Positions 1-8,220 of a stretch of 19,576 nucleotides of DNA are shown piece by piece (the stretch's first letter is position 1; each line of letters begins with the position of its first letter). Both the position numbers and the translations under genes were made by a program. Below the pieces are notes generated by a model. It searched no databases, had not been told where the DNA came from, and saw only the letters and a program-made list of their open reading frames with translations. Source of the stretch: Chloroflexota bacterium (GTDB taxonomy: Bacteria; Chloroflexota; UBA5177; JANWHV01); assembly GCA_028287725.1 (NCBI GenBank), contig JAQBPC010000400.1, positions 1 to 19,576 of the forward strand. Reading direction: 5' to 3'.

Positions 1-1
1 C

Positions 2-1111
2 CTCGACGATCTTCGGCTGCTTAGCGGCATCGACTGCGGAACGCCAAACAAGGCCGGCGTGGACCGCGTGGGGGCCTGGGTGCAGGCGCGGTGTCTGGCT
101 AACGGTTGGTCACTGCGCGTGCATCCGCGACCAGTCGGCGGCGACATCGTAGAAGCTATTGTGCGTGGAGACGGCACTCGCCGGATTCTAATCCTTGCGC
201 ACATGGATACCGTCTATCCGGACGGTGTCGCCGCGGCTCGGCCGGCACGCCTGGAAGGCGATATGCTGCTTGGTCCCGGCGTTGCGGATATGAAGGCAGG
301 CCTCCTTACCGGTATCTACGCAGCGCAGGCCCTGGAAGCGCTGAACAGTCGGCCGTATGGTGAGCTGGTGCTGCTGTTCACAGCCGATGAGGAGATCGGG
401 TCACCCGAAAGCCGCGAATTGATTGAGTCGACGGCGAAAACGTGTGACGCGGTCCTGGTGCTCGAAGCTGCACGCGCAACTGGTGCGATCGTGGCGGCCC
501 GGAAGGGCGTGTCCGAGTACAGGTTCGAGGTGCAGGGCAGGTCGGCGCACGCGGGCGTTGAGCCGGAGAAGGGCCGTAACGCGATTCTTGAGCTGGCGCA
601 TAAGGTCGTGGCGCTGCAGGCGCTCAATGGTACGATACCCGGAGTTACGGTCAACGTAGGTCTGGTGCATGGCGGAACCGTGACGAATGTGGTGCCTGAT
701 TTGGCTTACGCCCGATTTGAGGCCCGTGCCGTGGATTCCGAAGGCATGCGGCTCGTCGATGCGCGTATCCGCGAGATAACTGCGTCCCCGGATGTGCCGG
801 ACACCACCATTTCGCTGACGATGCAGAAGGGCTTTCCGCCGATGATGAGGACCGCGCCCACGGATCGTCTCGCCACTATAGCGCAGCATGTTGCGCGAGA
901 TCTTGGCTTCGATGTCGAAGCAGTAGCCACGGGCGGCGCATCTGATGCTAGTCTGGTGGCGGGCGTTGGTATCCCGGTGCTGGACGGTCTGGGGCCGATT
1001 GGCGGCGACGACCATAGCCCGCGTGAGTGGGTGGCCGTCAGTTCCATCGTACCGCGGACAGCCATGCTTGCCGGGGTAATCGCGCGCATCGCCGAGGAAG
1101 GCATTGCGTAG
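2..1111 (+). CDS. M20 family metallopeptidase, CPG2-like (5' partial)
   Basis: Zinc-dependent exopeptidase or amidohydrolase of the M20/M28 clan, closest in motif pattern to glutamate carboxypeptidase (CPG2)-like proteins. The reading frame is open to the first base of the window, and the residues before the GTG at 59 (LLSGIDCGTPNKAGVDRVG) fit the family's N-terminus, so the true start lies outside and base 59 is not the start. Numbering from the codon at base 2, the two-metal site is visible: H67 in AHMDTV, D96 in GVADMKAG, E130-E131 in TADEEIGS, E155 in VLEAAR, and H338 in GDDHSPREW. The dimerisation or lid domain shows GRSAHAGVEPEKGRNA with H183. All catalytic and metal ligands appear intact. 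No signal peptide can be judged because the N-terminus is missing. The substrate is not determined. The next gene follows in the same direction after 62 bases, so co-transcription is possible. Confidence 0.93.
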   Translation, partial: LDDLRLLSGIDCGTPNKAGVDRVGAWVQARCLANGWSLRVHPRPVGGDIVEAIVRGDGTRRILILAHMDTVYPDGVAAARPARLEGDMLLGPGVADMKAGLLTGIYAAQALEALNSRPYGELVLLFTADEEIGSPESRELIESTAKTCDAVLVLEAARATGAIVAARKGVSEYRFEVQGRSAHAGVEPEKGRNAILELAHKVVALQALNGTIPGVTVNVGLVHGGTVTNVVPDLAYARFEARAVDSEGMRLVDARIREITASPDVPDTTISLTMQKGFPPMMRTAPTDRLATIAQHVARDLGFDVEAVATGGASDASLVAGVGIPVLDGLGPIGGDDHSPREWVAVSSIVPRTAMLAGVIARIAEEGIA

Positions 1112-1173
1112 CCGGCATACGAACACTTCGATCGTAGAGATCTTCAACACAAAGTCGGGTTGGGGGTGACATC

Positions 1174-2217
1174 GTGCGCCTATGGGGTCGTGAGTATACG
1201 CGTATCGAGCTGATGCAGCGCGTGGGCCGTCTCGCTCAGATCGGTGGCGTCGACGCGGTGACGTTGGATGACGGACCAGAACGGGGCGTGCGCGCGCTCC
1301 AATTCCGCAGCGCCGCCGGGTTGTCCTGCCTGGTCGTGCCCGACCGCGGCATGGATATTGCGGACTTCTCGTGGAATGGCCGCTCCCTCTGCTGGCATAA
1401 CGCCCCGGGCAGGGTCTCACCAGCACTTTTCGTATCGGAAGAGAAAGGCTTTCTGCGATCATTCTTCGGCGGCATGCTCACCACCTGTGGTCTCACCAAC
1501 TTTGGCCCTGGTGGCGAGGAAGCCGGCGAACAGCTTTTTATGCATGGCCTGGCATCCAATCTTCCGGCGTCTGCCGTTGCCTGGGGAGAGCGCTGGGACG
1601 GTGACCGCTGCACCATATGGGCACGCGGCACGACGCGCCAGACCAAACTTTTTGGCGAGAACCTCACGCTCACACGCTCGCTCGAGCTGGATCTCGATGG
1701 CGCCACGCTGCGCCTTGAGGACGTGGTGCGCAACGAAGGCTGGGATACGACTCCCCACATGATCATGTATCACAACAACGCAGGGTTCCCACTGCTCGAC
1801 GAGGGTGCGCGGTTGCTCGGAAAGTACCAATCGGTGACGCCCCGCGATGCGGACGCAGCGCGCGGCCTGCAGGGTTGGGATGAATTCCAGGCACCGCAAG
1901 CGGGGTTCAAGGAACAGGTGTTCATCGTGCAGCCCGAGCCCGACCAGGATGGCTGGACCGAAGTGACCTTGTGGAACGCAAACCTCGAAGGCGGGCTAGG
2001 GCTCAAGCTGCGGTGGGACGCGACGACTTTACCCTGGATGTGTGTCTGGCGGATGCTCGGGCAGGGTGCCTATGTGCTTGGCATTGAGCCAATCAACTGC
2101 CCCACGGTCACCGGCAGGGCGGACGCTCGCGCCAACGGCACGCTACCTATGCTTGCACCCGGCGAGGAGGTCCGCTACCGACTGGAGTACTCGGTCGTCA
2201 CCAGCTCGCCGTCCTAG
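1174..2217 (+). CDS. DUF4432 / aldose 1-epimerase-like protein
   Basis: A 347-residue protein of the DUF4432 group within the galactose-mutarotase-like (aldose 1-epimerase) fold, expected to bind a sugar in a beta-sandwich cleft; the sugar is unknown. Family hallmarks seen are VVPDRGMDIADFSWNG (about residues 55-70), GGMLTTCGLTNFG (about 100-110), the YHNNAGFPLLDEGARL segment in the middle, and the C-terminal EPINCPTV...GRADARANGTLPMLAPGEE. The length matches the family. The GTG start at 1174 is preceded by a G-rich Shine-Dalgarno (TGGGGG at 1161-1166) at suitable spacing. No signal peptide, so probably cytoplasmic. It lies 62 bases after the M20 peptidase gene. Its TAG stop coincides with the left end of a decayed insertion sequence, so the last few residues may have been supplied or altered by that insertion, but the conserved domain is complete. 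Confidence 0.92.
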   Translation: MRLWGREYTRIELMQRVGRLAQIGGVDAVTLDDGPERGVRALQFRSAAGLSCLVVPDRGMDIADFSWNGRSLCWHNAPGRVSPALFVSEEKGFLRSFFGGMLTTCGLTNFGPGGEEAGEQLFMHGLASNLPASAVAWGERWDGDRCTIWARGTTRQTKLFGENLTLTRSLELDLDGATLRLEDVVRNEGWDTTPHMIMYHNNAGFPLLDEGARLLGKYQSVTPRDADAARGLQGWDEFQAPQAGFKEQVFIVQPEPDQDGWTEVTLWNANLEGGLGLKLRWDATTLPWMCVWRMLGQGAYVLGIEPINCPTVTGRADARANGTLPMLAPGEEVRYRLEYSVVTSSPS

Positions 2218-2558
2218 TACTACAGCCACACTGAAGAGCTTAGGTAGAGCACCGTGCCTGCAAAACACTCGGGCGTGATCAGCGCTGCGCAATGGCGCCA
2301 GCTTGCGCCGCACCTCCCCACCGCGCGGCGCCGACTGGGCCGCTCGCTCCCGGCACTGCGCCGGATGATCACGCCTATCCTCTGGTTCGAGCAGACTGGC
2401 CACTCCTTGCGCGCCGTGCCCGCACAGTACGGCCCCTGACAGGATGTCCACGAGCGGTCTCACCACTGGCGGCAGACGGCCGCTGGCGGCGCATCCGGCA
2501 GACTCCCTCCAGAGAGCGCCTGCGTTGCTTAGCGCTTCCGAGTGAGGCTGTGTGCTAA
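2214..2558 (+). mobile_element. Decayed IS5-family element (relic, about 345 bp)
   Basis: The left end at about 2214-2232 (TAGTACTACAGCCACACT) and the reverse complement of 2541-2558 (TTAGCACACAGCCTCACT) align at about 15 of 18-19 positions with small gaps, as expected for eroded terminal inverted repeats. Between them lies a broken N-terminal IS5-type transposase. The DDE catalytic part is absent, so this is an internally deleted, non-autonomous remnant. No convincing target-site duplication can be read. Element boundaries are approximate. Confidence 0.6.
2254..2510 (+). pseudogene. IS5-family transposase N-terminal fragment (DUF4096-like), disrupted
   Basis: The frame starting at GTG 2254 reads ISAAQWRQLAPHLPTARRR ... 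LRRMITPILWFEQTGHSLRAVPAQYGP. This is the recognisable helix-turn-helix N-terminal region of IS5-type transposases (usual form: ISDAQW..L.P.LP..RR...GR..., AILW..RTG..WR.LP..YG.W). At 2437-2439 a TGA stands exactly where the family has the TGG tryptophan codon after YGP. The same frame continues with QDVHERSHHW, and a one-base deletion near 2472 moves the homology into another frame (ADGRWRRIRQT), which matches the usual RRW.ADG.W.RI segment. Nothing of the catalytic DDE domain follows. The fragment is therefore dead. Recognition is by pattern only, since no database search was possible. Confidence 0.72.
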
Positions 2559-2595
2559 CGGGGCTCTGCCCCAACCTGACGAGTCGCATTTCCGC

Positions 2596-2631
2596 GCGTA
2601 AAACTTGAGTCACGGGCAACGAGTTTTGCGC
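2596..2631 (-). terminator. Possible terminator stem-loop of the secreted-protein gene
   Basis: GCGTAAAACT at 2596-2605 and AGTTTTGCGC at 2622-2631 form a 10-pair stem with one G-T or mismatch and a 16-base loop. It lies just past the stop codon of the minus-strand gene at 2642-3436. Read on the minus strand the 3' arm contains TTTT but no long U-tract follows, so an intrinsic terminator is only a suggestion. Confidence 0.3.
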
Positions 2632-2641
2632 CAAAAGGGGT

Positions 2642-3436
2642 CTATTTCGCCAGCGTGAAGTTCAGCGATTGGCTCACGTGGAGCTTGCCGACGGTGACGG
2701 TGAACTTGGCCACGGCAGGCCCCGGCGTGTCGTGCAACTTAAGCGAAAACACCGCGGTGACAGCCATCTGCTTGAGGCCGTTGGCCCCTTTCGCCGGAAA
2801 CATGGAAGCAGACTGGGGGGCACCCGTGTGCTCCTGGAAGGTGATCGTGCCTTTCGGCGTGCCCTTCAGGCCGCCAACGAGGCGATAGAACACGGAGAAG
2901 TCGAAGGACTGACCCATATGCGCCACGGTTGTAGGGGTGAAGGTGGTCCCCTGGATGAGATAGCTTCCAACCGCGTCGATCTCAATGCCGGGGACGGATG
3001 GCCCATGGCGGAGGATGGTTATACTCCAGTTACAGTTTGTGGTAGGCGAGACGATGAGCTTTTGGTGGCCGGCCGGGAACGTGACCGCTAGCGTTGTTAG
3101 ATAGGGAGAACTCGCGAGCACCGGTATGGCCCTGCCCAGGTTCACAAACTGTGGCTTCTCTATGCCGTTCATGTACGCCGTGAAGAGGCACGACCCGGAG
3201 TTGCCCGCATCGTAGCTGGAGTTGTAGGTCGCCAAGACATTAATGTCGTAGTGACCGCCCTGGAGGCTGAATGGGCCATCCACGGCTCCGCCTTGTCCCA
3301 GAAAGAACCGCCCATCGGCGGCCCTTGCCCGGCCGGTGGGGCGCTGGGAAGGGGCCGTGGCGGCTCCGGGGAGCCCGACGATCATGAGCGCGACGAGTGC
3401 CCCTGCCGCCAGGAACCTGGACCTGAGTATATTCAT
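2642..3436 (-). CDS. Secreted beta-sandwich protein of unknown function
   Basis: A 264-residue exported protein I do not recognise as a named family. The first 28 or so residues form a classical signal peptide: basic N-region (MNILRSR), hydrophobic core, and an Ala-rich cleavage region. The mature part appears to have two beta-rich domains. Residues about 45-145 contain C83 and C135, which could form a disulfide, with the pattern FSLQGGHYDINVLA typical of PPC or jelly-roll-like modules. Residues about 155-264 look like an Ig-like or adhesin module (SFDFSVFYR...GTITFQEHTG...AKFTVTVGKLHVSQSLNFTLAK). There is no second membrane segment or sorting motif, so it is probably released or cell-wall associated. 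The ATG is preceded by AAGGAAG at about 6 bases, supporting the start. It is transcribed divergently from the four-repeat secreted protein at 3701. Confidence 0.8.
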   Translation of the reverse strand: MNILRSRFLAAGALVALMIVGLPGAATAPSQRPTGRARAADGRFFLGQGGAVDGPFSLQGGHYDINVLATYNSSYDAGNSGSCLFTAYMNGIEKPQFVNLGRAIPVLASSPYLTTLAVTFPAGHQKLIVSPTTNCNWSITILRHGPSVPGIEIDAVGSYLIQGTTFTPTTVAHMGQSFDFSVFYRLVGGLKGTPKGTITFQEHTGAPQSASMFPAKGANGLKQMAVTAVFSLKLHDTPGPAVAKFTVTVGKLHVSQSLNFTLAK

Positions 3437-3588
3437 CGATCTTCCTTACCTTAAAAGGTGCACGACATCGTTCGTCGGGCCGGCCCTCGCTGCCATGATG
3501 CGTGCTGCGCAATTTTCCTATAGTCTACAGCTTGCGCGTTTAAGCGGCGTTCCATGTCGGTGTAGTAGGAATTCGCGCATCTTTACAC

Positions 3589-3594
3589 TATGAT
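3589..3594 (+). promoter_or_regulatory. Candidate -10 box for the four-repeat secreted protein
   Basis: TATGAT is a one-mismatch match to the sigma70 -10 hexamer, located about 107 bases before the ATG at 3701 in the divergent intergenic region. No good -35 hexamer is found 16-18 bases upstream, so confidence is low. Confidence 0.28.
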
Positions 3595-3700
3595 ACGGTT
3601 GGAGCCGGATGGCACTGTGCCTCCATGCATGGCCGGACAGCAAGCAAGACCACTGCCACCGCATGCACACGGTTACTAATTCGGGGAAAGGTCAGACGAC

Positions 3701-5659
3701 ATGGCGCGTGCAAATAGTCGATTCGATCCTCACAACCTGGCTCAGGTATTTTTGGCAATCAGCCACGCGGCGCGGATTGGTCGGAACACCCTGGTGCTCG
3801 TCTTGGTCATGCTGTGCGCAGTCGCTCCGGCGGCCAGGCATGCGCAGGCGGCATCAGCCTCGCAGCATCCTGCGGCTCTGTCGGATCCGCCATTCACCGG
3901 ACCGACTTCTGGTGCTCCTGGACCACAAGCGGCGCTCGGCACGGACTTTGCTTTCACTTGTAACGTGCAGGCTACACAAGCACCCGTGCAAGTGGCTGGT
4001 ATGCAGGTCGCGACCGGCGCCGGAATCGTCAACATTGATGGCTGCGGCATGGCGTACCTTAATGTGAGTGTCCCGGCGGCTGGACATTTCGTGGCCAAGC
4101 TGGCCCTTGATGACGCGGCAACCGTCGCGGGCACTGCGCCGCTGGCACGAGTATTCGTCGTTGGGCCCGGCGGCTATGTGCTGCACACACTCGACGCTTC
4201 TACAACCAAGGGCGTTGTGAAACAAATCGACGTGGATGCCGCCGGCGCCTTGCTGTTGGCCATCGCGTTCCCTAACGCCGCGAAGTCGTATCTTTTTGGC
4301 GCTCACCTCACCGGATCCGGACTGGTACGAACGCAGATTCCGCTCTCTGGGAGTGGTGCGCCGGCCGGCGCGTCGCCGGTGACGTCGGCCCAAGAACACT
4401 TTGAATGTAATGCTCACATCTTTTCCGAAGTGCGATCCGTCAGTCGCATTACCATCCCCACAGGGAAAGCAATCGAATTCACCAGCTGTGGAAAGACCAC
4501 GGTCCAAGTGCCCTCCGGATCGACCGGAACGCTGGCCATGCGCGTTGGCGCCAGCGACGTCTCCGAGTTTACCAGCGTTCCGATGGTATTCGTCGCCCGC
4601 GTGTTGGATTCAGGCGGCCATCTGCTGCGAAAGTCGGTTGGACTGGTTTTTCAAGGTGGCGGCTTACAGCCATTCTGGGTGAACGTCACGGGTGGCGCCA
4701 CCGTAGTGCTTACCCATGATTCCGCAAGGGGCTATCTAGAAGTTGTTGGGCTGAGTTATCTACCAACTCAATATAAGCTACATCCCAATCCGGACCATCA
4801 TGTGTTTGGTAGCCCCACGGGTGGCCCCGTCAGCATCGTGCCGGAAGCCTTTGCCGACAGCTGTAACGCGAACCCAGGAACCACGGATATTACTGTCCAC
4901 AATCAAGCGGTTCTGCGCGAAACCTATATCTATGGCAATGATTGTGGCGTCACCTCATTAATCATGACGAACGCCGCGGGCAGGTTCCATGCCCTGCTGG
5001 GTGTTGACGATGCCTCGGGAGCCGGTAAGACCGCGTCGGCTAAAGTCACGGTCCTCGATCAAAATGCGCGCCCGCTGTTTACCAGTACCGTACGAAACGC
5101 CATTGGCATGCCCGGCGTGCCGATCGATGTCAGCATCACCGGCGCCAGCATTGTGAAGCTCGAATTCTCCGGCGTCCCGGTCCTCTACGATATGCGGATG
5201 ACCGGACATGCAACACTGTACGATCGCGTCTTTCCACCGAGCGAGCCGCCGGTCGTTATTCATGGCGGCGTTCCCGTCAATCCGACCGCTTTCACCGTTG
5301 GATGCAACACTCATGTGAGCAAGCAGGACTTTCTCATGATTCACGCCGCCGCACTTGAGCAGTGGACACTAGATGGTCAAGGATGCGGTACGGCGGTACT
5401 CAACCTGAAAGGGACGCATTTTCCGCACCACGCGTTTGGCGGGCTCTTTGGGCTTGCGGCCGCCGATCAGCGGTATAAGCTCGGCCATGTACAGCTTGAG
5501 GTGCTCGGCGCCAATGGCAAGCCGCTGCGAACGCTCGTGCTTGTAGCTCGCGAAGGATATGGACCGCGACGGTTTCTCATAAGCTTGGACGGTGGCAGCT
5601 CACTTCGCATGACCTGGCCAGATCAGATAGTCAAGATCTTCGCGATGACGCTTGCATAG
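3701..5659 (+). CDS. Exported protein with four tandem NPCBM-like, disulfide-type repeats
   Basis: A 652-residue protein with an N-terminal hydrophobic segment (about residues 29-50, ending AHAQA-like before ASA) acting as signal peptide, after an unusually long 29-residue N-region. The mature protein is four homologous beta-sandwich units of about 150 residues. Each opens with F-x-C-N or similar, has a second cysteine in a (D/N)xCG context, then a core like GRFHALLGVDDASGAGKTAS followed by V.VLD..G..L, and ends in a V.L.. strand. Cysteine pairs are C87/C115, C236/C263, C388/C415 and C535/C562. The third unit most clearly resembles NPCBM (a carbohydrate-binding module usually attached to glycosidases), but no catalytic domain is present. 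This suggests a glycan-binding surface or secreted protein; the ligand is unknown. GGGGAAAGG at 3683-3691 supports the ATG. It is divergent from another secreted-protein gene. Confidence 0.82.
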   Translation: MARANSRFDPHNLAQVFLAISHAARIGRNTLVLVLVMLCAVAPAARHAQAASASQHPAALSDPPFTGPTSGAPGPQAALGTDFAFTCNVQATQAPVQVAGMQVATGAGIVNIDGCGMAYLNVSVPAAGHFVAKLALDDAATVAGTAPLARVFVVGPGGYVLHTLDASTTKGVVKQIDVDAAGALLLAIAFPNAAKSYLFGAHLTGSGLVRTQIPLSGSGAPAGASPVTSAQEHFECNAHIFSEVRSVSRITIPTGKAIEFTSCGKTTVQVPSGSTGTLAMRVGASDVSEFTSVPMVFVARVLDSGGHLLRKSVGLVFQGGGLQPFWVNVTGGATVVLTHDSARGYLEVVGLSYLPTQYKLHPNPDHHVFGSPTGGPVSIVPEAFADSCNANPGTTDITVHNQAVLRETYIYGNDCGVTSLIMTNAAGRFHALLGVDDASGAGKTASAKVTVLDQNARPLFTSTVRNAIGMPGVPIDVSITGASIVKLEFSGVPVLYDMRMTGHATLYDRVFPPSEPPVVIHGGVPVNPTAFTVGCNTHVSKQDFLMIHAAALEQWTLDGQGCGTAVLNLKGTHFPHHAFGGLFGLAAADQRYKLGHVQLEVLGANGKPLRTLVLVAREGYGPRRFLISLDGGSSLRMTWPDQIVKIFAMTLA

Positions 5660-5683
5660 GAAGTTTATGCTGTGCAAACCATC

Positions 5684-5712
5684 TTGACTGAGCGTAGCGC
5701 CTGAGTTATGTT
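5684..5712 (+). promoter_or_regulatory. Sigma70-type promoter of the iscA-like gene
   Basis: TTGACT at 5684-5689 and TATGTT at 5707-5712 are separated by exactly 17 bases. They lie in the 142-base gap before the Fe-S carrier gene and would give a 5' untranslated leader of roughly 80 bases. Confidence 0.6.
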
Positions 5713-5801
5713 GAAATCAGACGTCTACCGGCGTTCCCACGAAGAACATTCGCACCGGAGGCCACTGGAACGGTGTCTGACGGAATGGAAAGGTACACAG
5801 C

Positions 5802-6200
5802 GTGATTACAATTGATGAAGTCAGCACTCTGCCCCAGCAGGTAGTCACCCTCAGCGCGAAGGCTGCCGAGATGGTGCGTGACATTCTCGCGAAGGAAGAG
5901 AGCAACACCTTGGCCCTCCGCGTCTATGTGGCGGGTGGTGGCTGCTCGGGCCTGCAGTATGGCATGGCGCTTGACGACCCCATGGATGACGATGTGCTGA
6001 TCAATTATGAAGGCATCCGTGTGGTTCTAGACCCGGAGAGCCTGCGCTTTGTCCAGGGCGCTGAAATTGACTATGTCGAGAGCCTGATGGGCGCCGGCTT
6101 CACAGTCAATAATCCGAACGCTGTTTCCTCGTGTGGCTGTGGCCACTCGTTCCAGACGGCCGAGGAGAGTGGTTCGGCTCGAGGATGCGGCTGCCACTAA
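5802..6200 (+). CDS. A-type iron-sulfur cluster carrier (IscA/ErpA/HesB family)
   Basis: A 132-residue cytoplasmic protein that would receive and pass on Fe-S clusters to apoproteins. The family signature is complete: VTLSAKAAEMVRDILAKE at the N-terminus, LRVYVAGGGCSGLQYG with C48, and VSSCGCGHSF with C111 and C113, the three cluster-binding cysteines. The DYVESLMGAGFTVNNPNA block is also typical. Unusually, the protein continues past the usual end with a tail containing a second Cys-x-Cys (C129, C131) followed by a terminal His. The GTG start at 5802 has AAAGG at 5789-5793 at a good distance, and the first conserved strand begins about residue 14. It is a single-gene unit with its own promoter and terminator; no isc or suf genes are adjacent. 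Which of IscA, ErpA or SufA it corresponds to cannot be decided from sequence alone. Confidence 0.95.
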   Translation: MITIDEVSTLPQQVVTLSAKAAEMVRDILAKEESNTLALRVYVAGGGCSGLQYGMALDDPMDDDVLINYEGIRVVLDPESLRFVQGAEIDYVESLMGAGFTVNNPNAVSSCGCGHSFQTAEESGSARGCGCH

Positions 6201-6223
6201 GCATCGACAAGTAACGTCGGACG

Positions 6224-6257
6224 GGCCGGACGCTCTAAGCGTCCGGCCTTTCTTTTT
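6224..6257 (+). terminator. Intrinsic terminator after the iscA-like gene
   Basis: GGCCGGACGC at 6224-6233 and GCGTCCGGCC at 6239-6248 form a perfect 10-bp GC-rich stem with a 5-base loop, followed directly by TTTCTTTTT at 6249-6257. It lies 24 bases past the stop codon. On the opposite strand no U-tract follows, so it acts on the plus strand. Confidence 0.93.
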
Positions 6258-6325
6258 GCCCATGCAGGCGAACACCGTCGACTAGCGCTTGGCCTTCCGC
6301 CTATACTTCATCCGTGCATGCAACG

Positions 6326-8101
6326 TTAGCGGCCTATGCCAAGAAATACCGCTCCACCGGCATTCGGGCCGGCGTACGCGACAGCGGACACACTGGTGAA
6401 TGCGCTGAGTAGCGGTTGGGCGCCTCGTCGATAGGGACGAAGATCCGTGCCCATGGCGGCGGCAATGCGTTCAGACGTCTGCCGAAGCTTCGTCACGTTG
6501 ATGTAGAACACCATGCCGAAGCGGTGCGCGCCGAAGTGCCCAAGCGCGGCAGTGTACAGCGGACTTGCTGCGAGGCGCTTTCCTGCCGATGCCTGCTGCA
6601 TCGCCGCGTAGTCGGCCGGGAGTGCGGTGCCGACGATCAAGTAGCCATGATAGAAGGTAAAGCCGACTCCGCTCGGCGTTAGCGCAAGCATGTTCAGCGG
6701 GTTGCCGCTCGCTGTGGGCACCTCTACAAACTTCAGCGCGGCTGCACCGCTATTTGGTATGGCCTGCAGGGCCGCGTTGATCTTCAACAGCTTCGCTTCC
6801 ACCAAAGCCTGGTTGGGCACGCGCAGGGTGGCAACCAGTGAAAGGCTCGTCGTCGGGCTGTCCGCGCCGAAATCCTTTGAGCCAACGGGCAGCAGCGCCA
6901 GGCTTGCATCGCCATGCATCCACGACAGCACGTCGTTGTCGATATTGAGGCCGGTCGCCAGTTTCAGCGCTTGTATTGGGTCCATGATATGGCCCGACGA
7001 AGTACCCTGGAGTCGCGGCACGAGCGTCTCCACCAGCCTACGGATGAGCGTACCTGGGTCGTTCAACGCCGCGTATACAAGGGTATTTGCCGGTAAAATC
7101 GACGGCTCCCCAGCATTCGTGGCCGGAAGGCCCTGCCCTGTGGCCAGCGATCCAATCCGAACCAACGGGCTGGCGCTCATCAGGATGCCGTCAGGCTCGG
7201 CAGTTACGGCAAATGCGCCACTCAAGGTACCCGGGGCACGCGGCAACCCCTTTGCAGCAGATCGCCCTGCGAAGGTGGTGACGAAAGGCCTGATCTGCTC
7301 CGTGTCGATATGCACATAGGTCGTAAGCAAGCGATGGGCCGGACGCGCGCTGATAGTGGTCTGGAAGTCGTAGAGAGAAGCTATGGATGGCGCGGCGCCA
7401 AACCACGTGTCGATGGCCTGCTTCAGCGTTGGCAGATCGCTCGCCAGCACCGCGACATTCCCTGCTACCGTTCCGTAGAATACCCCGGAAAGCGGGCTCG
7501 TAGCGGAATAACGTGTCGTGCTGTGCAGGCTGCCGCCCATGGAACCCAGCAGGGTCCGCAGGTCGAGCGTGATGATTGGCAGATTCCTGTAGCGCACGGA
7601 GCTGGATGCGCGGGACCCCAGCAATGAAAGGGGCGCTGCCAGCTGCTGGGCGCCGACACCCGGCTGGAGTCCCGCATCAAGCAACAGATGGAGCTTTGCC
7701 GTGGGCTTCCCGCTCTGGCTGCGTGAAACAGCGCTCGGCAGCACCGCGAGGCCCAGCTCACCGTTGAAAGTATTTCCCAGCCCGCTCACGATTTGGGAAA
7801 CTATGGCTGCGCTGAGGGCGCTCGTACCGCCCGACGACGATCCCGCGACCTGATTGACGAGCGCCTGGATGTTGAACTTGGGCGCAATCACTTTGCCAAG
7901 CGCGCGCAGATTTGCCGGTTGATCCGGATATGTGCTCTGGACCGTGCTGTAGAGCACGGCATTCGCGGGCGTCACCTGCGTGAAGTCGGACTTTGCGGTG
8001 CCGATATGCCCGCCGGCGTGGGCGCCCAAGGGGGAGCCTGCCACAACGGGCGCCAAGGATGCGACGGTCAGCGAGGCAAGGAGCATGCGTATTGGACGCA
8101 C
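6326..8101 (-). CDS. DUF3352-type secreted protein
   Basis: A 591-residue exported protein that matches the DUF3352 pattern (family of unknown function found in Chloroflexota, cyanobacteria and actinobacteria). An open frame extends back to 8440, but that portion overlaps the divergent PLP-enzyme gene and is not protein-like. The GTG at 8101 is preceded by GGAGGG at 6 bases and begins directly with a signal peptide (MRPIRMLLASLTVASLAPVV, then an Ala/Gly-rich cleavage region). The mature part begins with TPANAVLYSTVQSTYPDQPA, the characteristic opening of this family, where each monomer describes 'values' in repeated alpha/beta units (LPANTLVYAALNDPGTL is an internal echo at mid-protein). No catalytic motif is visible. 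Likely extracytoplasmic, released or attached. It converges with the iscA-like gene and diverges from the PLP-enzyme gene. Confidence 0.85.
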   Translation of the reverse strand: MRPIRMLLASLTVASLAPVVAGSPLGAHAGGHIGTAKSDFTQVTPANAVLYSTVQSTYPDQPANLRALGKVIAPKFNIQALVNQVAGSSSGGTSALSAAIVSQIVSGLGNTFNGELGLAVLPSAVSRSQSGKPTAKLHLLLDAGLQPGVGAQQLAAPLSLLGSRASSSVRYRNLPIITLDLRTLLGSMGGSLHSTTRYSATSPLSGVFYGTVAGNVAVLASDLPTLKQAIDTWFGAAPSIASLYDFQTTISARPAHRLLTTYVHIDTEQIRPFVTTFAGRSAAKGLPRAPGTLSGAFAVTAEPDGILMSASPLVRIGSLATGQGLPATNAGEPSILPANTLVYAALNDPGTLIRRLVETLVPRLQGTSSGHIMDPIQALKLATGLNIDNDVLSWMHGDASLALLPVGSKDFGADSPTTSLSLVATLRVPNQALVEAKLLKINAALQAIPNSGAAALKFVEVPTASGNPLNMLALTPSGVGFTFYHGYLIVGTALPADYAAMQQASAGKRLAASPLYTAALGHFGAHRFGMVFYINVTKLRQTSERIAAAMGTDLRPYRRGAQPLLSAFTSVSAVAYAGPNAGGAVFLGIGR

Positions 8102-8220
8102 TACTAGCCCTCCGTTTCGATAGCCCTTGGTTCGGTGCTGCCATACAGCAGTGATAGGATCATTATCCAGTACGCAACGGCTGTCGTATACCCGAGGAGT
8201 CACATGGGCGCGGCTTGTTG

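Noticed and set aside
401..1462. Long minus-strand open frame of 353 codons opposite the M20 peptidase and DUF4432 genes
   Set aside because: It lies wholly opposite two genes with intact family motifs, its translation is Arg/His/Pro-rich without domain pattern, and it has no ribosome-binding site. It is a GC-rich shadow frame.
6224..6257. Bidirectional terminator serving the minus-strand DUF3352 gene too
   Set aside because: The stem is symmetrical, but on the minus strand it is not followed by a U-tract, so only plus-strand termination is supported.
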